Both the position numbers and the translations under genes were made by a program. From Paragonimus skrjabini miyazakii (taxonomy: Eukaryota; Platyhelminthes; Trematoda; Plagiorchiida; Troglotrematidae): 64,000 nucleotides of DNA. The notes under the pieces are model-generated. The model made no database searches. It worked only from the letters and a program-made list of their open reading frames with translations, and was not told the origin of the DNA. Positions 37,194 to 46,490 of the stretch are shown here, in pieces; the first letter of the stretch is position 1; each line of letters begins with the position of its first letter. The stretch covers positions 91,597-155,596 of the forward strand of contig JTDE01000175.1 in assembly GCA_014338405.1 (NCBI GenBank). Reading direction: 5' to 3'.

Positions 37194-37888
37194 GTAAGTG
37201 AGCATTTCTCGCACCAGACATGGTATTTTGCTTCTCTCATGTCAGAGTGCAACTTATGAATACCTTCCAGTATTCCTTGATATCACTCTCTCAATTCGGA
37301 TATGATGGTGGAAAAGATTGTCCTCCTTACGAGTTTTATGACTTATCTATTCATTCAGTAGTGACAACGAATTACAGGTTACTGGCAGGCACTCCGAGTT
37401 TTGAAAAACCAACCTCTACAAAGAAAAATATCTGTGTTCGAATCCTCAGCGTTTTGAAATGGATTTTCCCACAATTAACGTTCTGTTAATGGTTGATTTC
37501 TATAGCTCGTTTTTAGAACCCCCTAAACACGTCTTTATTTATCCTACTAGATCGATTTTGAAAACTGCAAAATTTTTTATCTTCCGTAATATTTTGATTG
37601 TTATACGCATTCTTTATGCTGGTGATAGTTACTAGGTTAGTTTGGCTAAAATCCAGTTGAGATTAAGTGGCATGGCTGATTCAGCTTTTCCATTGACCCA
37701 GAAGTCCTCATTTTACTGACCAGAAAAATAAATGTTGTTTCCCGCATATAGCCTGGAGCTCATTGACGTGATCAATCTTTTCGTGGACCCAGCTGTTGTT
37801 TCAACGAGTGCGTATATCGGGACATCGTCAGCGAGTAACGTAAAATAGTAGTTATTGAGCTGAACGTGAAAGTCTTTCGTTACTCCAG

Positions 37889-38126
37889 CCTAACGCAAAA
37901 GCTTTATCACCAAGCAAGAAAACCATGCACTTCCGGTAGCGTGAAATATGAAAAGGAGCTCATAAGAACTGATCTGTTTTCAAATAAACACCCTTCAAAG
38001 TTTCAAAAATTTCTTAATCAGTCCATGAGTAGATCTGCAACCAAATCACTGTCAAAGAAGCCGATCATCCTTAACGGTAACTGGGAAGCCGAAATCTGCT
38101 ATTGGCCACATTTATTATGCAAGAAG
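37889..38126 (+). other. Candidate exon 1 of a two-exon stretch
   Basis: A pyrimidine-containing acceptor (CTTTCGTTACTCCAG, ending 37888) opens a basic, Ser/Lys-rich frame (LTQKLYHQARKPC, VKYEKELIRTDLFSNKHPSK, SMSRSATKSLSKKPIILN). It ends at a donor AAG|GTTAAG at 38126/38127 in phase 0. The following intron would be only 62 bases, ending in CACTCTTCTTCAG. Small introns are known in flatworm genes. The family is not recognised. Confidence 0.22.
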
Positions 38127-38188
38127 GTTAAGTCTGTTATTTGGCGCTTGTAGGATAGTTCCCTACTGCACTAAGCACTCTTCTTCAG

Positions 38189-38368
38189 AGAAGTCTGTCT
38201 CTTACGCCACTTGCCAGTTCGTTAGCAGTTGCATTGACGCACACTGTCTTGGAACGGACAGATGATGACGTTTTGCAAGGCCCTGTCAACCAAGCCGTAC
38301 ACACCGACATTCTACTTTCAGAATGTGCTGACGCAGTCATACTCGTTGTCGTACAACCGAACCTGTGA
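38189..38368 (+). other. Candidate terminal exon following a 62-base intron
   Basis: After the acceptor CACTCTTCTTCAG (38176-38188) the plus strand is open for 59 codons to a TGA. It reads SLSLTPLASSLAVALTHTVL, then ERTDDDVLQGPVNQAVHTDI and LLSECADAVILVVVQPNL. It is GC-richer than the surroundings, leucine/alanine-rich and predicted helical, and joins in phase 0 to the frame ending at 38126. The complementary strand is also open for 111 codons (38185-38520), so strand choice is not certain. No family was recognised. Confidence 0.25.
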
Positions 38369-39289
38369 TGCATATTGTTTTCAAACATATGTCTTACTAA
38401 CTCACTAGGTTTACTTACATGTAGTCTAGGACTCTCAAAGTTCGAAAATATTGAATGACGGCCGTTGTGCTTGACTTTCAGTAGGCAAACATTTTTCTGT
38501 TGACAGTAAATGATGGCCAACTGAAAGTGGCAAACAAGGAACAGTTTTGCCTTGTCTGAAAGTGTTACTGTTCAAACGTTGCGTACATTCTCCAATCATC
38601 CCTGTGTATTACATCCTTTAACGTACAGCAACTTACTATCGAACCCGGTATAATACTAATAGTCTTTATTTTCCGTCACATTTGCCCAATTGCACTTTTA
38701 AATATGATTGTTTTTGTCACAAGACCCTTTTATTTACTCCGCTTGTTTACAGAGAAAAAAATAAAAATACAATGTTGTCCAATCAACTCTTTGCATTTTG
38801 TTTGTAATTATGATATATCAGACGAATATGTTTTTATCTCAGCAATATATAGATGTCTACTAAAATTCAATTCGAACTGATGTCCGTCCAATTAAAATCT
38901 ATTCCCATGCTTGTGGAAAAAACAAATTTGTTTATGATAAGTCAGATCTTGGCTTCTAAGTGCATAGACAGTTTTATGGGTCCCGTTGTGTGAGAAGAAA
39001 ATACAATAATTTTTTTTGTCCTATATTGTCTGAAACTTTCAAACAAAACGTTCTATGTTGGCTTAAAAGAACGTAATAGACAATGGAATGGTAATGCCGT
39101 TGTCACAAACCATAAACGCAATAGGATTTGAAAAGCACCACACAAGTTACAAGAATCTTCATGAAACTGTATGGAGGAAGTTCTTTCTTGTTGAAAGCCT
39201 GTGGGCTATCGAGACAAAAGCTAAAATATAGCACTATCAACAATAAGCAAACAGAGTATTCAGACATTTTGTTCCCTTCAGAAGATTGA
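38369..39289. other. No recognised gene
   Basis: AT-rich stretch with no family or shared repeat recognised. Confidence 0.4.
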
Positions 39290-40170
39290 ACAAAACTGTT
39301 AGAACACGATTAATGGTAGTTGCAAGCATTTCGTATTGACTCATCAGTACCAAATTTACGATAACATGAAACGGTTTTTTATATCGAACAGTTTAGGGGT
39401 GGGTTGGGTGGATAGTCGATTGATGTGTTAGGAAAGGTCACTAAGTCTAAGGCAGGGTCAAGCTCACGTACAATTGTTTCTGATCACAAAGGACCGGCTT
39501 CAGTCAAGTGATTGAGACAGCCTCAGCAAACCGCAAGAATCTTGAGCTGGGATGACGTAATAAGATTCTGAATGCACAAGCCGGGTCGATCACGTGACCA
39601 GTGGTCAGGATGTGTCTTGCGACTGCGGACACTGGTTGTTTGCGTGTTTCAACAATATTGCCGTTCTTCGGTGATACAAAGTTCTGCACCCATTTAGGCA
39701 AATGTTTCTTCACTCTGGAAATCAAGCACCTCTAGGTTCTGCCTATGTAACTTTCTTTGCAGTTACATGTAAATTGGTAGATACAGTGTGAGGTGACACG
39801 GACAGGCTGACCTCCTTTGATTGAGGGCACAGGCAGCTTCTGGGTTCGAGCTAGTACACAAAGTTCGGCTGTGTTGAATGTTGATTTGATCGAATTAATC
39901 AGTTTTTGAGTTGTTTGATGCATACTGTAATCAACTTTAAAAGGCAATTCTATATAAACCTTCTTCTTTCTAACAGTGACCACCGGTTCGGATGGCGGTT
40001 TTGGCCTACTGTGCCTTTCTACGAACCTTGTTAGTTAACCATTTGATTGCAGTACAGTCGTGATCAACTCTAATTCCTCCACAAGACTGTCTTGTGTACA
40101 GATTCGTCTTGCGTTGAGTATGTTTCACTGTACTGTGACTACCTTCACTTTTAGGTGCACAGAATTGGTG
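39290..40170 (-). mobile_element. Penelope-like element, C-terminal half, minus strand
   Basis: Read on the minus strand, the segment starts with the end of the RT thumb (around 40.0-40.17 kb, broken by frameshifts). It then has a linker frame (VTVRKKKVYIELPFKVDYSM) and a GIY-YIG domain. Nucleotide similarity to 55940-56760 is evident through the whole length and beyond the stop codon (for example CTGAATGCACAAGC against ATGAATGATCAAGC, and CAGTACCAAATTTAC in both). The two are therefore members of one subfamily, including the 3' untranslated part. Confidence 0.85.
39504..39983 (-). pseudogene. PLE GIY-YIG endonuclease, one in-frame stop
   Basis: A single minus-strand frame of about 160 codons is broken only by a TAG at 39734-39732. 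It contains the PLE-type GIY-YIG motif CIYQFTCNCKESYIGRT (YIGRT at 39749-39735). After the stop the same frame continues RCLISRVKKHLPKW, then RKQPVSAVARHILTTGH, and FLRFAEAV with the conserved glutamate, ending in SIT and a stop. The family's nuclease nicks DNA during target-primed insertion. The stop lies right after YIGRT, so the encoded enzyme would be truncated. The usual LCxQK..LPW ending is absent. Confidence 0.82.
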
Positions 40171-41723
40171 AAACGTTGCTCTAAGAAATGCCGCTCATGA
40201 TGTCTTTCAGTTGCTTTACAAGTTAACCAATGAAGGTAAATACGAGGTATTCAAACAGATCAGTTAATTAAATAACAAAAAATGTGAGCTACATCCACAT
40301 TAATTTTCTAAATTATGAGTTACTTTCATGTTGAAATATGTGATAGTTTTTATTGTAGTTCATTTATTTGTTTTTCACACCCACAACCGGTTTCTCACCG
40401 TACTGTCTTTGGAGAGACCTCATCATTTAGTTAGAGCCAAAAATTGATTAAATTTTAACCGCGATGTTCTGAGGATGATAACAATCAATCTATGTACCGT
40501 GGCGTGAATTTTTATAATGAATACGTTGCATGAGAATCAGACATGTCAGCCTTCCTTATACCGCAATGCCTAATTTGATGGCCATTACACCACTCACGAA
40601 TGTTTTAAACCCCCGAAAAATTACTGTAGATCGACCATAGAACGGAGCTGTCAAAATTTGAACTTTCCGTCTTAGATTAGAGAAAACGAAATGCGTTGGT
40701 GCCAGAAATAATACGATTGTCTCAACCAACTGCTCTCAGATCAAATCAAAGGATGAATGCAAAAAGCCACCTTATTTGGTTTCAAAATGTATGCCACAGG
40801 GTGAAAAATACAGGGTATTTATATGGTGCATAGTGACCTAAGAACATTCTCAAATCAGAAGACGGAACAACAATTATTGAAAATTATAGTCAGGTGTAAT
40901 GAACCACCAATGTGTACAGCGGAACAAAATTCTAGCAGATAAAAGAAATAGCAGAAATTGCCTTCAGCTTGCTCTCGGATTTTCTCTCCATTCTGATTGG
41001 AAAAAATCGTTTTCTTCAAAAAAGAGGGCTGTTCTGGGTAGAAATAATAGAGTTCTGTAACAATGAGTGTGCACAGACTTGTTTGAAAGGAACTCGATCA
41101 GGATGTCTTAAGAAAGTGCGCCAGCAGATAGTAGTTAATCATTGAGCGTTCTGTGATGACCGCGTATTCCGAATCGATTTTATGCGTTACACGGCGCACC
41201 AAAACCGTGCGGCGCTTATGTCATCCAGATCAAACGGAACTTGAGAGCTAACACGTTGAATGGTAATGATTACCGACATACGGAAATGGGGGTGGTGTTA
41301 TGGTGAGTGACAGGTGAAGAGAAATCATGCACTTGGGCACATGTTCTTATATGAAACCCTGTTCAACATTGCCCCCAAACCTCGTGTTTGGTTTCCCCGT
41401 TTTTATAACTTGGCAGACTGAGCCCGCCATCCGGAAACAAGGCGAACCTTGGTGATCATAAGGTCTATGTAGCCGTTTATTAAGTGCAAACCTACAGGCA
41501 CCAAATTTTCTATCACTTGCATTCTCTAGGACTCGATATTACTGGCATGTAATGGCATTGTGCTGTTCAATGTTGACAAGGGACGTCACAACCGGTATCC
41601 TCCTTGTTTGTACTTTCTAAGTGTGAAGTATCCGAAAGAAGTTCAAACGGGTAACCACAGTGTTATCAAACAAGCTGATGACAACAAAACTATGGGCCCG
41701 TTAACACAAAGTGATTACAAGTT
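40171..41723. other. No recognised gene
   Basis: No family, RNA gene or shared repeat recognised. Confidence 0.4.
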
Positions 41724-41870
41724 TTAACATCACCCACAATTGATCGCAGCCGTCGCATCCAAATAGACTTTTTAGTCGGCCCCTTTCAAAAAGAAGCACT
41801 AGACTCGAGTTTCACTCTCATTAGAGCTCGTCAGTAGTGCATATCATCGCCACTGCCGGGACTTGAACCA
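41724..41870 (-). mobile_element. SINE-A copy, 5'-truncated, minus strand
   Basis: The body of SINE-A is well conserved from AACATCACCCACAATTGATC to GCCACTGCCGGGACTTGAAC. It ends abruptly at 41870, at the B box of the tRNA-like part. The A box and leader are missing, which is a 5' truncation as left by incomplete reverse transcription. Confidence 0.85.
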
Positions 41871-43070
41871 CAAAATTATTAGTGTGTGGATATTCAATAT
41901 TCTGACTTTTGCAGTGGACACCACTCACCTTGAGCTGTCGATATATACCAAACATAGAGAGATCGGTTCAAAATAACTACTGAGATATCCTCAATGTGCA
42001 ACTTGAGACAGTCCATCCAACCGGTGGATTATTACAAGGATCTCCCAAGTTCTGTGGTGAGGTATCAAACCCTACTAGTTCAAAAGTTCTTGCAGTTGTT
42101 TTTCTCCTATGTGAAATGATAGGTTGAAGCATCACACTCTGCCTTCAGAATACTGACTTTAAAAACCAATAGTGTTCAATAGCAAAGTCTACAAGAAGTA
42201 CACCCGAAAAATAGTGTACTAGCCAATAGTGCACAGCCAAAATGTTCGACAAATTTCACCCCTCAGACTCAATACAGATGTTATACCTTAATTTTGATTA
42301 AGAATGATAGGTAAATTTATTCTTCAACCTACTTCGTGTATGTCAAGATTCTTACTGTTTAAAGACGTATACATTTCAGCGAGACAAACAAACTAAGTCA
42401 ATATACTATTTGTTAAACCCCTACATTTTTGAGAAGTGAAACCAAGAAGACAACAGGTGTCACAGTAAGCAGTCTCAGGTTTTTTTTGAATTATCATGAA
42501 ATAGTTCGTGCAAAAGAAGCATTGGTAAAATGAAGAGGTACAGTTGGCGCCGAAACCTCGGCTTTTCTACTGATTGGCTCGACTTTGCCTGGAGCTGGCT
42601 GGTTTTAACGCTTGATACAGCCAAACTTGTTTTTTTCGGGTGTCCATTATAAAGAATTTGACACTGCGCCTTAGTAACATCTTAATTAGTCACTGTGCTG
42701 ATGTGCTAGTTTGTTTGAATGGTCTACACTTGGTCGGCTGTGACCTTCAGTAAATCTTTAGTTAACCTCAGCTAGATGAGCTCGTCCAATCAAGTTCCTT
42801 CTCATTCACTTTGTTTTGTAGCGTATTACGTTAATAAGCCTTGGTAACACACCCTAGTTTATGTGAGGTTCTATTTATCCGGCAGTATCCATTTTCTTAG
42901 GTGCATCAGATCCGTTCTGTTCATTTCTTTCCCGGCTTCCACTTCACAAGACTGACAGCCACAGTCTGACATTGTCATCTCTTCTGTCCACTTTTGGTAT
43001 GATTTCTTGAATGTACTTTATCTATACACTATCGCTCATCCGTATAGGGGAAACTCGCACTTAGTTTAGG
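41871..43070. other. No recognised gene
   Basis: No coding or repeat content recognised. Confidence 0.4.
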
Positions 43071-43229
43071 ATGACTACACTCCCTAATTCAGACCAAGGA
43101 TGTCAGCCGATGCAAACGTTGCTTGACTTATCGGTCACTGCAATAGCAACTGTGGAGCAAAAATGTTACAACCTTCATCGTAGTTTTGTGGGTCACAGCA
43201 TAAGTTCATTATTGGAGAAGAGATGGCAA
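43071..43229 (+). other. Candidate first exon with a BC-box-like motif
   Basis: ATG at 43071 opens MTTLPNSDQGCQPMQ, followed by TLLDLSVTAI, which fits the loose elongin BC-box pattern (T/S)Lxxx(C/S)xxx(I/L). A leucine-spaced segment ending SSLLEKRWQ precedes a donor-like CAA|GTATTA (43229/43230, phase 0). The frame stays open to 43328 if this donor is not used. The pattern is short and degenerate, so a role as a cullin-RING substrate receptor is only a suggestion. Confidence 0.2.
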
Positions 43230-44397
43230 GTATTAAATCTAATCAACGATATCAGTCAATGTAGGGACACCTATTTTCGAACCACGTACTACGAACCCCA
43301 TCAACTAATTGCCATCCTAATCAGCTGAGAAGCCGCAGCAATACATTGACACCGGTTACTTAGGTCAGAATTTTGCTCCGGGAACATGAGCAAACAGTAA
43401 CTACCAGAATTAGACTTGTGATAGAAAACTTTGTATACGTTCGTTCCTCATCCTTTAACAATTAAAAACGCCTTCCCTGAAGAACAGTCGGAGCGTAGTC
43501 CCAACAGATATCTAACTAAAAGAACGCGGCTTGGTTCGGAAACAAGCCGGATATTACCAGTATTGTTTAGAAATATAATAAGTAGTTAGTTCTAGCCCAG
43601 TGTACAGCTAATGACAACAAGTAACAGCAAAAAGGTAGAGGAAAGCGAGATAAGCCCCAATACACCCAGCGCCGATCAAAAGCTCGCCAGAAAACGGCAT
43701 GCAAAGTTAGAGTACGTTAAACAACATTAGGAAAAGTGCACGTGAAATGACCTGGAGGAATGGAATAACGGACAAGCTGTAAGGAAAAAAACAAGCATTC
43801 GTTGCACGTGGTTAGTCTTACGACTGGACAAAGTGGCATTGAATTCGTATCAAATCTTCCATGAAAGGTTTACACAGAAGTAAGTGTACAGATCAGACAA
43901 GCGTGAAAATACAGGTTGCAGCCGGGATCCTAAGAGAATCTGTACGACCACTATTCACTACAGGGTGAAATTATCCTACTTCTTTTGGCAGTCGGATTTG
44001 TGTAAGGAATTTTCCCTATATTAATGTTTGGTGAAAACTTTTTTCTCATTTGCCGAAACCAATTCAGGAAGCATACTGTGTGCTACACAACGGGAATCCT
44101 ATTTTGAATCGTTCCTCGTACATCCAACCGGTGCAGTTGTTCAGTTTTTCCACTTTCCGTTCTTCTGTTGCGCAATATTAAATAGAAAATTTTTTGAAGC
44201 ACTTTGCTGCCGTCTAGTGTTTTATCTGAGCCAATAGATGTCATATATTTCGATGTATTGACAGTTTGCTTACTCATATTAGACATAAACGTAAAACACG
44301 CGGACTATATTTTTCAGACAAGTGGAAACACGGTGAGTGGACACACATATATACAGAAAATACAATGTATCCGAATGGTTAAAAATCCCCAGTGGTT
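43230..44397. other. No supported gene
   Basis: Fragments such as 44069-44160 plus have an acceptor-like start (CCAATTCAG) but two open frames, so no exon can be chosen. Confidence 0.35.
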
Positions 44398-44852
44398 TAG
44401 CGAACAAGCTCGTTTTCGACAATTACCAGCGGAATTGTTGCACACCTTGTTGATACACATCATACTGTCAATCTGACCTCCTCTTTTCGTCCGATTCACC
44501 GAGTCAGCGCCAATCCCTCAAACGCTGTCAGATGCCGAATTTTAGCCACAGCTGAAGCAATTAGAATTCGATTGAAAATCCACCCTTTTGCGCACAAAAG
44601 TGTTTTGTTCAGGCGTTGAATTTGCCATGGTCAATCACCCACATCACGGCCGACCAAAGTGCCGTAGTTCTAGTTGCGCCATAATTGTAACATGATCGTA
44701 TCAAAACGTTGTATTTCTTTGTGTCGATGACGTGTCTGACCTCACTTGAATTTTCCACTTGTTTTTGTTTGTTTTGCCCTAACAACTCTATTTCATACAA
44801 ATGTTATTTGATTGGCCTGATGATGAATAACCGAAAACGAGCCTGTTCGCTA
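44398..44852. repeat. 21-base inverted repeat flanking about 413 bases
   Basis: TAGCGAACAAGCTCGTTTTCG at 44398-44418 is the reverse complement, with one mismatch, of the sequence at 44832-44852. Similarity stops soon after on both sides. Translated outward, both arms read (C/N)RKRACSL. It could be the termini of a small non-autonomous DNA element or two copies of a short unknown repeat in opposite orientation. No flanking target duplication was identified. Confidence 0.55.
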
Positions 44853-45063
44853 CATCATTGTTTAGTATGTGCCCATCACGACATCCTGATGCGCTCCATT
44901 AATCAATTTTGCGCTATTCGATAATTTCTACTTAACAAAGCTAAGTTTAAAGAGCTGTGGTGTCGTGTTGGGATGGTTTAATAATATTTTACCGGAGGTG
45001 AATGGGCCGATTTGATAGTATTTCGTCATGAGGTTTTCAGTTATCAACAATTTTTGATTTCAG
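44853..45063. other. No recognised gene
   Basis: Ends in the acceptor-like CAACAATTTTTGATTTCAG that precedes the next candidate exon. Confidence 0.4.
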
Positions 45064-45183
45064 GCAATAAGTTCCACAGTTTGATAGTAATGCGCTGCTA
45101 CTTGTCGCTCATTTTGGGACGTATTTTGTTACACAGCAATATAGTCGTTCATCTATTCTCCGTATGTAGGCGTCGGTGTGAGC
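45064..45183 (+). other. Candidate internal exon, 120 nt, strong splice signals
   Basis: A strong acceptor (CAACAATTTTTGATTTCAG) and a perfect donor (GAGC|GTAAGTG) bracket 120 bases in which only one of three frames is open. The exon is symmetric (phase 1 to phase 1). The product reads NKFHSLIVMRCYLSLILGRI, then LLHSNIVVHLFSVCRRRCE: hydrophobic, then basic and cysteine-rich. The family is not recognised. The combination of both signals with a single open frame is the best splice evidence in the window, but is still within what chance can produce in 64 kb. Confidence 0.27.
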
Positions 45184-46109
45184 GTAAGTGTTGCGTAAAC
45201 AGAGTGAGAAACGGGATAGTTAGATCATCTTTCGTGATTCTATACAGGCAATCATTTGACGGTCAGAAACAAGCGTAATTGCGCAATCGTGTGTCAACTG
45301 CGACTAATATCAATCGCCATGTGACTTACGTTGAACGGTAAAAGTTTAAATATGCTTTCCTTCAGCATCGTTCGTTATACACGTTGTACGTATCCACATT
45401 TTTACGGGCTTCCGTGCTTGGTTTAGAATATCCGTTTGACTGAAACTTTTTCAATCTCTTGTTCTACCTGCAGCTTATAAGAAGCGCTAACTCGTCTGGC
45501 TGTAGGAACAATTTTGAAGTAGGGAATATTTTACCCACCCCATGCTGTTTTAAGATGAACAGATGGTTGTAGCATTTTCTGTTCACTCCAGTGATGAACA
45601 TACCTAAATACTTTGACGTTCGATCTAGTTTTGTAAAGTAAGTATAGGTTGGAATGACTGGAGTTATGAATGTTGTAAAATCTAACTGGAACGAGCGATA
45701 GTAAGAAAAACCAAAATACTTTGTGTACAAGGCGCTTTTGGATGGACTTACCGTCAAATGTTTCCAAAAAAAAGTTTATCAACTTATGTTGAATATGAGT
45801 TACTAACAATAACCGGGACATTTGGCTGTAGTTTTTTGAACACAGTGGAGTGGGGCATTTCGTGGGTTCATGAATGTTTACAAAAGGAAGAGTGATCTTT
45901 GTCCGTATGTTCTTGTTTCTGTGTTAGTTAGTAAAAAAATATGCTGGATTATTTATAGGTGTGAAAAAATGAATGGAACCAAATAAAAGATAAATTCAGG
46001 GAAGCTGCTGACCGCAATCATTTCGGTAACGAACATTAAAACATGCTGGAACCATATTCATTCAGACATGTGTAATTGGTGACCTGTAAAACAGGGCTAA
46101 AATAACGGT
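45184..46109. other. No recognised gene
   Basis: Open frames at 45464-45821 minus overlap in two frames and have no family resemblance. Confidence 0.4.
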
Positions 46110-46490
46110 TAGGAAACTTGTAGTGTAGGTGGTCTGCCACGTACACGCCGATGTATTAAAACTCACAATTGATTCAGCCGTGACCACAGAATTTGGCAAT
46201 GTGTTCTAATGTGAACAGATCTTAACTGTGAAGCAGTTCTGTCTGCAGAGTAATATACCTTTTTCATTAATTACATTCACTGAGTGACCATTCAGCCTGT
46301 CGTCCTTAGTTTGTGAGAGATATGCTATTGGATGACCTGGGATAGAGAGTATTTTGTAGGTAAGAATCAAGTCTCCCCTGTAATTAACTGAGAATCGACA
46401 TAATTCTGCCCGTCCTTCCTGGTAGTGGACGTTCCTGAGCCCCATAATTCGTCCAGTGGCTCGTTCCTGAACAATGATTTGTCATTATGG
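46110..46490 (-). mobile_element. CR1-like LINE, C-terminal fragment, minus strand
   Basis: The minus strand encodes the characteristic C-terminal end of CR1/Jockey-type reverse transcriptases. QERATGRIMGLRNVHYQEGR is followed by RGDLILTYKIL, then GHSVNV, ILLCRQNCFTVKIC, a TAG where a Trp is expected, then NTLPNSVVTAESIVSF. The corresponding family pattern is 'vqRraTklv.glr...Y..Rl..l...RGDLilTYkil ... rfF..rv...WN.LP..vv.a.svn.Fk'. Upstream of 46490 no palm or fingers were recognised, so the copy is strongly truncated or decayed. Confidence 0.75.

Noticed and set aside
44322..44336. 15-base micro-exon bracketed by TATTTTTCAG and GTGAGTGG
   Set aside because: Flukes do have micro-exon genes, but a single 15-mer between common motifs is not evidence without transcripts or a run of such exons.
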